From DATKDU01 sp035512595 (GTDB taxonomy: Bacteria; Planctomycetota; Planctomycetia; Pirellulales; Pirellulaceae), in contig DATKDU010000110.1 of NCBI GenBank assembly GCA_035512595.1, positions 1-32,648 of the forward strand: DNA of 32,648 bases, read 5' to 3'. Numbering within the stretch: position 1 is the first letter of the stretch; each line of letters starts with the position of its first letter. The notes under the pieces were generated by a model, which was not told the origin of the DNA, searched no databases, and was given only the letters and a program-made list of their open reading frames with translations. Of this stretch, positions 24,260-31,461 are shown in pieces. Made by a program: the position numbers and the translations under genes.

Positions 24260-24359
24260 GGCGCTAACCTGCCCGAACAGCCGGGCGCGGAAAGCGTGAA
24301 ACAACACGACAGACTTAAATCGCCCGGCTGTTCGGGTCAGGTTGAGCGCCTTGTTAGGC
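24248..24359 (-). other. attC-like recombination site
   Basis: On the minus strand this 112-bp element begins with GCCTAAC (fits RYYYAAC) and ends with GTTGAGC (fits GTTRRRY). Between them two arms pair over 28 bp: GGCGCT(C)AACCTG(A)CCCG and so on, against its complement. Exactly two bases, C and A, bulge from one arm, and the loop is about 33 nt. Paired arms, degenerate terminal cores and two extrahelical bases on one side are the marks of integron attC sites. It begins 16 bases after the stop of the copper protein gene, where an attC should be. No integrase gene is in the window. Confidence 0.65.
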
Positions 24360-24898
24360 GAGTTTGACGCCGGACTTAGTGCTTCATCATGGTATGGCAC
24401 GACTTCGCGCAGTCGCGGCACGACTTCGCGCAGGCTTTGCAAACTTCGTCCGAAGAATGCTTCTCGCATTCGGCGGCGCAAGCCTCACAGCACTTGGCAC
24501 ACGCCTCGCAAACGATCGCCGCCATCGAGCCGTGGCAGCACTTCGCCGCACAGGCGCAGCACTCCATGCAGTCGCAGCACAACTCCGCGCACTTGGCGTA
24601 CTCCTTCTTGCCGGCGGCGAGCTGCCGGATACAGTGCCTCATGCACTTGGAACACTCGACCATGCAGTCAGCGCAGTCCTTCGCGCACTTATCGGCTTGA
24701 CCGTCTTTGTGGTCTTCCGACTTCTTCTTCTCTTGCGCGCCAGCCGTGCTGAAGGCACCCAGCCCCATGGCGGTCGCCCCAACCACTCCCAATACTTCAC
24801 GACGATTCATAATGACTCTCCCTTTCATTCCAGACCACGGTCTCGACGGTCTACACAATGCGGACCGCACGTTTCTTCCCAGTATTTGATTTGCCTAA
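24254..24898 (-). mobile_element. candidate integron gene cassette carrying a copper-storage gene
   Basis: Cassettes are excised between G and TT of GTTRRRY. A GTTAGGC core (minus strand, 24899-24893) lies 5' of the gene and the attC-like site 3' of it, giving a 645-bp unit with one gene in the usual orientation. The sequence just outside the 5' end (GAACTGGAG) is the end of BON-tail repeat 3. Copies 3 and 2 of that repeat agree up to the G and differ from the next base on, exactly at the predicted crossover. This points to insertion there. It could instead be a single cassette left from a larger array or a cluster without integrase. Confidence 0.6.
24376..24810 (-). CDS. Csp1-like four-helix copper-storage protein with Tat signal
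   Basis: From ATG 24810 (AAGGGAGA upstream) the 144-residue product begins MNRREVLGVVGATAMGLGAF with a twin-Arg motif and Ala-rich cleavage region, so it should be exported folded by Tat. The mature part has about 26 cysteines in CxxxC and CC patterns (KCAKDCADCMVECSKCMRHC; CAELCCDCMECCACAAKCC), with several His and Met. This is the layout of DUF326/Csp proteins, four-helix bundles that fill their core with Cu(I). Csp1 types are Tat-exported, Csp3 types cytosolic; this fits Csp1. Role: periplasmic copper store or buffer. It is the only gene of the attC-bounded unit. Confidence 0.85.
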   Translation of the reverse strand: MNRREVLGVVGATAMGLGAFSTAGAQEKKKSEDHKDGQADKCAKDCADCMVECSKCMRHCIRQLAAGKKEYAKCAELCCDCMECCACAAKCCHGSMAAIVCEACAKCCEACAAECEKHSSDEVCKACAKSCRDCAKSCHTMMKH

Positions 24899-24980
24899 CT
24901 CCAGTTCTCGTCCGGCGGATCACTGACCTTGCCTGGTGATTTCACTTTGGTTGCACGACGTCCAGGTCGTTGCGGATCTG
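24899..24980 (-). repeat. BON-tail repeat, copy 3 (with intact BON gene)
   Basis: It contains the last codons of the intact BON gene (IRNDLDVVQPK-stop) and the downstream AAGGTCAGTGATCCGCCGGA and CGAGAACTGGAG. The ~27-base middle part of the linker found in copies 1 and 2 is missing. It ends at 24899, the predicted cassette crossover. Confidence 0.7.
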
Positions 24981-25250
24981 ATGCGCGCCCGGAACAGCCC
25001 GGGCGGTCTCCTGCGCGAGTTGCTTCAGGTAATAACTGCAAACTCGTCCCGCGAGGAATACGACCCGAGTGTGGACGGAGACCCGGACCGCGTGCAGTGC
25101 CCAGTAGCCTCTTGCCCGCAGGGCACGTTCCACTCGCTCGGCCAGGCGTTGGTCTTCCTGGCCCTGCGTCAGGAGCTGGGCGGTCGCCTCGAAAGCGTGC
25201 TTCTCTTCGGTGGGGTGCTCGCGCGTGGGAAGCGTGGCGGACTGGCTCAT
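24942..25250 (-). CDS. BON-domain protein
   Basis: The 102-residue product from ATG 25250 (AGAGGA seven bases upstream; a TTG at 25256 is in frame) has a single BON domain: LAERVERALRARGYWALHAV, VHTRVVFLAGRVCSYYLKQL, then AQETARAVPGAHQIRNDLDV. BON domains bind phospholipid or membranes and occur in osmotic-shock proteins such as OsmY. No signal peptide is seen, so a cytosolic or membrane-surface role is likely. The gene is followed directly by the copper cassette, and degraded copies of its 3' end occur at 16946-17065 and 22429-22540. Part of a stress-type gene run with Hsp20 and MpsC. Confidence 0.82.
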   Translation of the reverse strand: MSQSATLPTREHPTEEKHAFEATAQLLTQGQEDQRLAERVERALRARGYWALHAVRVSVHTRVVFLAGRVCSYYLKQLAQETARAVPGAHQIRNDLDVVQPK

Positions 25251-25333
25251 AGACAATTCCTCTTGTCATCCGATGAAAGGCACTGAGTAGCGAGAAACAC
25301 GAGTAGCGAGGAACACGATTCAGGTTCGACGGC

Positions 25334-25630
25334 TCATTTCGATTTGGGCGGTTGGCTAGCCGGTGGCTTGCCACTTCCGAGCGCAGGTACCGGCCGAGCC
25401 GCTTCAACCGCGATTGCCTTGGTCTTGGTTTCCGCGCCACCTGCTTTGATGGCGACCTTCACAGCATCTTCCATCGGATCTTTGAAGGGAACCTCAATTC
25501 GGAGCAGGCCGTGGTCGTAGGTCGCTTCGGCTTTGTCAGGTTTCACCGGCCACGCTAAAGCCAGTGTTGCAACATACTCAATTTCCCTTGCTGGCGCTGT
25601 CAGGTGGATACTGTCTTTCAGGATCTTCAC
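25334..25630 (-). CDS. Hsp20/alpha-crystallin-type protein, probably short at the N-terminus
   Basis: The frame ends at 25334. GTG 25630 (KILKDSIHLTAP) is the first start codon seen, but the frame is open further up and reads RTISIFAIPGAPTDTIDV there, which looks like the first crystallin strand. The core YVATLALAWPVKPDKAEATY, DHGLLRIEVPF is the usual end of the alpha-crystallin domain. A Lys/Pro/Ala-rich tail follows. Normal Hsp20 proteins have about 140 residues with a longer N-terminal arm. That arm is missing because the MpsC gene ends at 25698 in an overlapping frame. It may be a truncated or non-canonical chaperone. Confidence 0.65.
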   Translation of the reverse strand: MKILKDSIHLTAPAREIEYVATLALAWPVKPDKAEATYDHGLLRIEVPFKDPMEDAVKVAIKAGGAETKTKAIAVEAARPVPALGSGKPPASQPPKSK

Positions 25631-25697
25631 ATCGATGGTATCCGTTGGCGCTCCTGGGATGGCGAAAATAGAGATAGTACGACCCCCACTCCGATTC

Positions 25698-26108
25698 CTA
25701 GCTCTGTCGATTCCTGGCTCGCCTGTATTCAGGGGACTCAGCCAGGGTGAAGAGCACGACCTCTTCTCCGGTCACGGTGCTGATGTCGTGGTGCAGGCTC
25801 AACACCTTAACGCCGGTGACCTCCTGGATCATTGCTGCCATGATCGGCCGCGCCGTTTCGATCAGGTGGGTCCGTACTTGTTTGAGCAGGTCCCTCCCCT
25901 TCTCGTCCGGGAGCGACTTGACCAAGTGCTGTTCAGGCGCGGTCAGAACGCCCTTGAGGCGGACCACGAGGAGGTCACCGATCAGATGGGCGCGGATGTC
26001 TTTGGGACCGCGGCCCATGTATTCTTGTTGGAAGCGGCTCATTCCTTCGCAGATGGCGGCTTCGATCTCGCCCTGGGTTTTCGCAGGGACGACCCGAGAC
26101 ATTTCCAA
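25698..26108 (-). CDS. DUF2294 / MpsC-family protein
   Basis: The 136-residue product fits the DUF2294 (PF10057) pattern: EIEAAICEGMSRFQQEYMGR, GPKDIRAHLIGDLLVVRLKG, LTAPEQHLV, then GVKVLSLHHDISTVTGEEVV and LFTLAES. The family is annotated as the MpsC component of a membrane-potential-generating (bicarbonate/sodium) system in staphylococci; outside that context its role is unsure. No membrane segment is visible. The leader contains repeat L, and 40 bases of the gene are duplicated at the attC-like site (24220-24259). It sits upstream of the Hsp20-like frame with overlapping ends. Confidence 0.8.
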   Translation of the reverse strand: MEMSRVVPAKTQGEIEAAICEGMSRFQQEYMGRGPKDIRAHLIGDLLVVRLKGVLTAPEQHLVKSLPDEKGRDLLKQVRTHLIETARPIMAAMIQEVTGVKVLSLHHDISTVTGEEVVLFTLAESPEYRRARNRQS

Positions 26109-26117
26109 ATGCGTAGC

Positions 26118-26178
26118 CGCAGGCCGGAAGGGGCGATGGCCTACACGTTGTGATAGAACATAGAACCTGAGTCATGTC
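26118..26178 (-). repeat. leader repeat L, copy 2
   Basis: Minus strand ATGACTCAGGTT, later AACGTGTAGGCC and CGCCCCTTCC, matching 22372-22428. It lies directly in front of the MpsC gene. Further upstream GGAGTTTAAGAC resembles GGAGCTACGACT at the end of BON-tail copy 2, so the two repeats were probably once one block. Confidence 0.5.
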
Positions 26179-26244
26179 TTAAACTCCAAGCCGGTGACAC
26201 ATCCATAGGGACGGTCGATGTATGTTTTCATCAGCCGGTACGCT

Positions 26245-26448
26245 TCATTGCCTACGCTGCTGGCGTCCGGCCCTGCCGGAGTCATCAGCCACAACTTCCC
26301 GGGTGGACTCAGAATCGGCTTCCTTCGCCTTTCGTGAGGCGAAAAACCTGCGTCGGCAGACCTGGCAGACGCCGTGGGTTACTTGCACGTCTGCTCGGCG
26401 ATCAGGCTGGTCCAGTTCTCGGCCGCACCACGCACACACTCGTTTCAT
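26245..26448 (-). CDS. small zinc-ribbon-like protein
   Basis: From ATG 26448 (AGAGGAAAGG upstream) the 67-residue product has CAWC at residues 5-8 and CQVC near residue 32, a two-CxxC zinc ribbon, inside MKRVCAWCGRELDQPDRRAD and VTHGVCQVCRRRFF. The tail is polar and charged. Such small ribbons are widespread near stress and redox genes and lack a defined role. The longer frame to 26661 has no start signal and odd composition, so I reject it. It is the first gene of the minus-strand run and stands back to back with the PAS kinase. Confidence 0.65.
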   Translation of the reverse strand: MKRVCAWCGRELDQPDRRADVQVTHGVCQVCRRRFFASRKAKEADSESTREVVADDSGRAGRQQRRQ

Positions 26449-26617
26449 CGCCTTTCCTCTCTTCCGGTGCAGGTGGGATAGCAAGTTGGGTGCCAATGCA
26501 GGATTGGCGAGAGTATCGCGTCGTAACGTGTTTAGCACGTTAGAATTACAACTTGCCTCTGTGCGGCGAGAAGGTCCACGCACCCGCTTCTTCCCGCGGG
26601 CGGGGCGGGCGACGAAG

Positions 26618-26671
26618 TGCGGTTTCGCACGGAGGTTGGGCGAGGTCGGGCGGTTTCGCACAGAGGTCGGA
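26618..26671. promoter_or_regulatory. pair of direct repeats, one palindromic, upstream of the PAS kinase
   Basis: GCGGTTTCGCAC-GAGGT-GG occurs at 26619-26638 and again at about 26650-26670, some 31 bp (three turns) apart. The first copy contains the palindrome GTGCG-GTTT-CGCAC. They lie between the divergent zinc-ribbon and kinase genes, so they could be binding sites for a regulator. A TAAAAT hexamer at 26709 may be a -10 box for the kinase. Confidence 0.4.
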
Positions 26672-26790
26672 CTGCCGAGGGCGCTGTCCGATCCGTGGTC
26701 GTCCTGGTTAAAATGATCGCGAGAAACAGGAACCAGGGGAAGGACTTGGGGTCAGGTCGCGCCGTAGCCTTGTCGAGCAGTGGGGATGAA

Positions 26791-28779
26791 ATGAAGACTG
26801 ACGTGCCACCGGACGGGGATGGCGCTCGCCAGCAGGTACGGGACGCGCTGGCGACCAGCGAGGCCCGGTTGCGTGCCCTCCTGGAAGCTGCGGTCGATGG
26901 CATCATCAGCATCGACGAGCGGGGTCTCATCCAGACGATCAACCCCGCTGCCGAGCGGCTGTTCGGCTATGCCGCGCAGGAGGTGATCGGTCAGAACGTC
27001 AAGGTCCTCATGCCATCGCCCTATCAGCGGGAGCACGACGGTTACCTCGCTCATTACATGGCGACCGGGGAGAAGAAGATTATCGGGATCGGCCGCGAAG
27101 TCCTCGGCCAAAAGAAGGACGGCAGCACCTTCCCCATGGACCTGTCCGTGGCCGAAGCCCGCGTTGGCGATGAACGACACTTCGTGGGCATCATCCGCGA
27201 CATCACCGACCGCAAGCAGGCCGAGGATCGCTTCCGGTTGATCGTCGAGTCCGCGCCCAATGCCATCGTCATGGTCAACGCGGAGGGCCATATTGTCTTG
27301 GTCAATGCTCAGACCGAGTATTCCTTCGGCTACCACCGCGAGGAGTTGGTCGGCCAATCCGTCGAGATTCTCGTACCGGAACGCTTCCGCGCCCGACATC
27401 CCGGCTACCGCGCGAGCTTCTTCGCCTCCCCCCAAACCCGGCCGATGGGGGCGGGCCGCGACCTGTACGGCCTGCGCAAAGACGGCAGCGAGTTCCCAGT
27501 AGAGATCGGCCTCAACCCCATCAGCAACGGCGCGGACCGTTTCGTCCTCGCCTTCATCGTGGACATCACCGAGCGCAAGCGGGCCGACGAAGCTCGCGCT
27601 TCCCTGGCGGCGATCGTGGAGTTCTCCGACGACGCCATCATCAGCAAGAAGCTCGACGATACCATCGTGAGCTGGAACCGGGGGGCGGAACGGCTCTACG
27701 GCTACACCGCCCAGGAGGTCGTCGGCAAGCCACTTTCGATCCTGCTCCCTCCCGACCGCGCCGACGAGCTGCCAGGGATCATCGAGCGGCTCAAGGGGGG
27801 CGAGGGCATCTCTCATTACGAGACGGTACGACTGCGCAAGGACGGCAGCCGGGTCGATGTCTCGCTGACGATCTCGGCGGTCATGAATGAGAACGGCCAG
27901 ATCATCGGGGCGTCGAAGATCGCGCGCGACATCACCGAGCGCAAAAAGGTTGAGAAGGATCTCCGCGAGAGCAAGGAGCATCTGGAGAAGGCTGTGACCG
28001 AGCTGCAAGCGAAAAGCGAAGAAGTTCGCGCCGCGACCCAACAGCTTTGGCAGGCAGCCAAGCTGGCCAGCGTGGGCGAGCTGGCAGCCAGCATTGCCCA
28101 TGAGCTGAACAACCCCCTGGCCACGGTGACCTTGCGAGTCGAATCCGTTCTGGCACGCACACCCGCGGATGACCCGAGGCGCCGAGCCCTGGAGATCGTC
28201 GATCAAGAGGCAAAGCGAATGGGCGAGTTGGTGGCCAACCTGCTGCAGTTCGCCCGTCGTGGTGACGGTCAGATTTCCACGGTTGACATTGGCCAGGAGC
28301 TGACCAAGGCGGTGGACCTCGTTCACCACCACCTCCGCAAGCGGCTCATCCGTGTCGTACAGGAGTTCGCCCCGGACACGCCGACTATCTACGCCGACCG
28401 CCAGAAGTTACGGCAGGTATTCTTGAACCTCCTCACCAACGCCAGCGATGCCATGCCGCAGGGCGGCACCCTAATCCTGTGCACCGCGGCGGCAATACTG
28501 AGCAACGGCAAGCCTGCCGTGCTCATCGAGTTGGCGGACACCGGCGCGGGCATTCCGGCCGAGAACCTGGAGAGGATCATGGAGCCCTTCTTCACCACCA
28601 AGGAAGAAGGGAAGGGAACGGGGCTGGGTCTGGCGATCTGCCGTCGCGTCATTCAAGAACACCACGGCACCATCCAGATTGCCAGCGAAGTGGGCAAGGG
28701 GACCACCGTCCGTATCGTGCTGCCGCTCAAGAACGGCGCCAACGTGGAAGGCGTCCGCGGCGCTCGCTTCGTGGAGTGA
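26791..28779 (+). CDS. sensor histidine kinase with three PAS domains, first FixL-like
   Basis: From ATG 26791 (MKTDVPPDGD) the product has 662 residues: PAS 1 at 25-138, PAS 2 at 148-258, PAS 3 at 271-388, a coiled linker, HisKA with His437 in SIAHELNNPLATV, and HATPase_c at about 535-650 (NLLTNASDAM, DTGAGIP, GTGLGLAIC). No membrane span. PAS 1 has His82 in REHDGYL and Arg102 in IIGIGRE, 20 residues apart, as the haem-ligand His200 and distal Arg220 of Bradyrhizobium FixL; GQNVKVLMPSPY is also FixL-like. An oxygen or haem signal is therefore possible, not proved. A longer frame from 26617 has no support. It is 32 bases ahead of its NtrC partner. The 526-codon frame opposite (26752-28332) is a shadow. 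Confidence 0.9.
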   Translation: MKTDVPPDGDGARQQVRDALATSEARLRALLEAAVDGIISIDERGLIQTINPAAERLFGYAAQEVIGQNVKVLMPSPYQREHDGYLAHYMATGEKKIIGIGREVLGQKKDGSTFPMDLSVAEARVGDERHFVGIIRDITDRKQAEDRFRLIVESAPNAIVMVNAEGHIVLVNAQTEYSFGYHREELVGQSVEILVPERFRARHPGYRASFFASPQTRPMGAGRDLYGLRKDGSEFPVEIGLNPISNGADRFVLAFIVDITERKRADEARASLAAIVEFSDDAIISKKLDDTIVSWNRGAERLYGYTAQEVVGKPLSILLPPDRADELPGIIERLKGGEGISHYETVRLRKDGSRVDVSLTISAVMNENGQIIGASKIARDITERKKVEKDLRESKEHLEKAVTELQAKSEEVRAATQQLWQAAKLASVGELAASIAHELNNPLATVTLRVESVLARTPADDPRRRALEIVDQEAKRMGELVANLLQFARRGDGQISTVDIGQELTKAVDLVHHHLRKRLIRVVQEFAPDTPTIYADRQKLRQVFLNLLTNASDAMPQGGTLILCTAAAILSNGKPAVLIELADTGAGIPAENLERIMEPFFTTKEEGKGTGLGLAICRRVIQEHHGTIQIASEVGKGTTVRIVLPLKNGANVEGVRGARFVE

Positions 28780-28811
28780 CCAGGGGAAAGAGTCAAAGGA
28801 AGGAATGAATC

Positions 28812-30230
28812 ATGGCCGAAACGAAGCACGGACGACTACTCATCGTGGACGATGAAGTCGAGTTGAAGAGCGCCCTGTGCGAAACGCTCGCGGACGAGGG
28901 TTATGAGACGGTGGGAGCGAGCAATGGAGCGGAGGGGCTCAAGGCGCTGGGGAAGCAGGATTTCGACCTGCTCCTGAGCGACCTGATGATGGCGGGGATG
29001 GACGGCATCCAGCTGCTTCGCAAGGCGCTGGAAACCGACCCGAACCTTGTCGGCATCATCATGACGGGGCAAGGGACGATTCCCAGCGCTATCGAAGCGA
29101 TGAAAATCGGGGCCTTCGACTACGTGCTCAAGCCGTTTAACCTTCAGACCATGCTGCCCATTTTGGCCCGTGCAATGGACGTGCGGCGGTTGCGAGCGGA
29201 GAACGTGCGCTTGCGCCAGTACGTGGCGCGGCTCACCTTCGAGTCTCCCCGCTATCAGGTGATCGGGTCCGGTCCGGCGATGCAGAAGGTCGTGCAGCTA
29301 CTCGAAAAGGTTGCCCCGACCGACGCCACCGTCTTGATCCGCGGGGAGAGTGGCACCGGCAAAGAACTGGTCGCCCGTGCATTGCACCGCAACAGCCAGC
29401 GCCACGGCCGGCCCCTCGTGACCATCAACTGCGCTGCCTTACAGGCAACTTTGCTGGAGAGTGAGCTGTTCGGCCACGAGAAAGGGTCCTTTACGGGGGC
29501 CCAACAGGCCAAGCCTGGGCTGATTGAAGTGGCCGAAGGCGGCACTCTGTTCATCGACGAAGTCGCGGAAATGTCTCCGGCACTGCAGGCGAAGCTGCTG
29601 CGAGTGTTGGAAGACGGCCACTACCGCCGGGTCGGTGGCACCAAGGAATCGTACGCCAACGCACGGGTGATCGCGGCCACGAACAAACCGCTGGAAGAAG
29701 AGCAAAGGGCCGGCCGCTTCCGGGAAGACCTTTTTTACCGCCTCAACGTCGTCAGCATCGACCTCCCGCCGCTCCGCGAGCGCCGCGAGGACATCCCTGC
29801 ACTGGTCGAGCACCTGTTGATCACCCGTCAGCTTGGGAAAGTGCGCTGCCGGGTAGCCCCCGACGCGATGCAGGCGCTGCTGAACTACGGGTGGCCCGGA
29901 AACATCCGCGAGCTGGCGAACGTGCTGGAACGCGCCCAGATCCTGGCGGAAGACAACAGCATCACCCTGGACGACCTACCCGACGCCATGCAGGTGATGC
30001 TAGCCCCGGCCGAGGTTTCCAGCACGGACCCGCTCAATCTGAGCGAAATGGAACGTCGAACCGTTCGCGCAGCGCTGGAACAGGCGAAAGGCAACAAGGC
30101 CCATGCGGCGAAAGCGCTTGGGATCAGCCGCCGCACCCTGTACCGATTCATTGAGAAATACCGCCTGGAGCAAGCGGATCAAGGACCGCAACGACACGGT
30201 CCGCATGCTGGTCTGGTCAACGCACAGTGA
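28812..30230 (+). CDS. NtrC-family sigma54-dependent response regulator
   Basis: The 472-residue protein has a receiver (6-120; Asp57 in LLLSDLMMAGMDG, Lys in LKPF), an AAA+ domain (about 150-375) and a Fis-type HTH (about 415-455; NKAHAAKALGISRRTLYRFI). The AAA+ part has Walker A GESGTGKE, the sigma54-contact loop ESELFGHEKGSFTGA (GSFTGA in place of GAFTGA), Walker B GGTLFIDEVAE and the WPGNIREL sensor. It should activate sigma54 promoters when phosphorylated by the kinase just upstream. AAGGAAGG precedes ATG 28812. Its natural end after YRLEQA is lost: the last ~15 codons (DQGPQRHGPHAGLVNAQ) read through a NarL fragment in another frame. Confidence 0.93.
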   Translation: MAETKHGRLLIVDDEVELKSALCETLADEGYETVGASNGAEGLKALGKQDFDLLLSDLMMAGMDGIQLLRKALETDPNLVGIIMTGQGTIPSAIEAMKIGAFDYVLKPFNLQTMLPILARAMDVRRLRAENVRLRQYVARLTFESPRYQVIGSGPAMQKVVQLLEKVAPTDATVLIRGESGTGKELVARALHRNSQRHGRPLVTINCAALQATLLESELFGHEKGSFTGAQQAKPGLIEVAEGGTLFIDEVAEMSPALQAKLLRVLEDGHYRRVGGTKESYANARVIAATNKPLEEEQRAGRFREDLFYRLNVVSIDLPPLRERREDIPALVEHLLITRQLGKVRCRVAPDAMQALLNYGWPGNIRELANVLERAQILAEDNSITLDDLPDAMQVMLAPAEVSSTDPLNLSEMERRTVRAALEQAKGNKAHAAKALGISRRTLYRFIEKYRLEQADQGPQRHGPHAGLVNAQ

Positions 30231-30621
30231 ATCGCTCTACGCCGAACGTGCTCTCCTCGCCGGTGCGCTGGGCTACATCTCGAAGGATCAGGCCACGGAC
30301 AAGATCGTCGAGGGCATCCGGCGTGTGCTGGAAGGCAAGATCTACCTGAGCGACGCGATGATCGAGACGATGTTGCACCGCACCGTCGGCGGGGAGCGAA
30401 AGCAGCTCACGCGTTCGCCGCTCGACGCGCTGGCCAATCGCGAGTTGGAGGTCTTTCGTCTCATCGGCCAGGGCGAAAAGACCGCGGGGATTGCCAAACG
30501 ACTGCATCTGAGCGTCAAGACCATCGAGACCTACCGCGACCGCATCCGGGAGAAACTGGACCTGAGCAATGGCACGGAGCTTGTCCACTACGCGACGAGG
30601 TGGATACTGGAGAATGGGTGA
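30178..30621 (+). pseudogene. NarL/FixJ-family response regulator lacking its N-terminal half-receiver
   Basis: In phase 30103 the text becomes meaningful at about 30178: IKDRNDTVRMLVWSTHSESL, YAERALLAGALGYISKDQAT, the end of a receiver domain, then LTRSPLDALANRELEVFRLI and AKRLHLSVKTIETYRDRIRE, a complete LuxR-type HTH. The first ~60 residues, with the acidic pocket and phosphoacceptor Asp, are gone. The missing start has been replaced by the end of the NtrC gene, so one deletion removed the NtrC stop, any spacer and the NarL start. An internal ATG at 30205 could still give a DNA-binding product, but no ribosome site is evident. Confidence 0.82.
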
Positions 30622-30696
30622 GGAACTTGCAACTTTTGATGGGAACATCTTTGTTGTCGATGTAGCGGAAACGAGAAGGGTTGCAACTGATGGAGC

Positions 30697-30735
30697 CGCA
30701 GCAACCCTAACCCGAAGCGTCAGCAAGGGAGCGCT
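30697..30735 (+). repeat. planctomycete-type intergenic motif and small hairpin
   Basis: CCTAACCCGAAGCGTCAGCA followed by AGGGAGCG resembles a motif I recall as frequent between planctomycete genes (memory, unchecked). Just before it GGGTTGC (30679-30685) and GCAACCC (30699-30705) can pair, a possible terminator stem for the kinase-regulator operon without a T-run. Confidence 0.35.
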
Positions 30736-30753
30736 CGCGCGGAGCTAGTCGGC

Positions 30754-31440
30754 ATGAGATCACTGCATCGTGAAATACATCGCACCGAGCGCATCGGCTG
30801 GCTCCGGGCAGCCGTGCTCGGGGCAAATGACGGCATCGTCTCCACCGCCAGCCTGGTGGTTGGCGTAGCGGCGGCGAATGCCGCCAGCGGCGAGATTCTG
30901 GTGGCGGCAGTGGCCGGCCTGGTTGCGGGAGCGATGTCGATGGCTGCCGGCGAGTATGTCTCGGTCAGCTCCCAGGCGGACACGGAGCAGGCCGACCTCG
31001 ATCGGGAGCGCAAGGAGCTGGCCACGGACAGTCAATTCGAGCACGAGGAACTGGCCGCCATCTACGTCCAGCGCGGCCTTGGTCCTGCCTTGGCGAAACA
31101 GGTGGCCAAGCAACTGATGGTGCATGACGCACTGACTGCCCACGCACGCGACGAGCTGGGCATTTCGGACACACCGCGCGGCAGGCCGCGTTTGCTTCCG
31201 CTGGCACTTTCGCCGTCGGTGCGGCATTGCCGCTGTTGACCGCGCTCGTCACGCCCCGAGCGGCATTAATCCCGGTTGTGGTCGTCACGTCGATTCTGTT
31301 CCTGGCGCTCTTGGGCGGGTTGAGCGCCTACGCCGGCGGCGCTCCTTGGACTAAGGCCGCCCTACGGGTCACATCTCTGGGGCGCGCTGGCGATGGCGCT
31401 CACGGCGGGGGTTGGGGCGCTCTTTGGAGCGGTCGTCTGA
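30754..31440 (+). pseudogene. VIT1/CCC1-family iron/manganese transporter with two frameshifts
   Basis: The first part (30754 to about 31180) encodes HREIHRTERIGWLRAAVLGA, NDGIVSTASLVVGVAAA and AGAMSMAAGEYVSVSSQADT, then the cytosolic helices up to ARDELGISDT. These are clear VIT/CCC1 motifs. Near 31175-31190 the phase changes; the next frame gives FASAGTFAVGAALPLLTALV and TSILFLALLGGLSAYAGG. Near 31372-31377 it changes again to WGALAMALTAGVGALFGAVV and stops at 31440. Total length (687 bp) is close to that of an intact ~230-residue gene. The family moves Fe2+ or Mn2+ across membranes. Two small indels in one gene suggest decay or poor base quality. Confidence 0.82.
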
Positions 31441-31461
31441 CGCTACTAATCGGGGCGTTGA

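Noticed and set aside
26634..26640. GTTGGGC matching the GTTRRRY core
   Set aside because: No hairpin nearby; a seven-base degenerate core is expected often by chance.
26752..28332. 526-codon open frame on the minus strand opposite the PAS kinase
   Set aside because: It lies wholly opposite strongly recognised PAS and kinase domains, has no domain of its own and follows from the G+C-rich codon bias.
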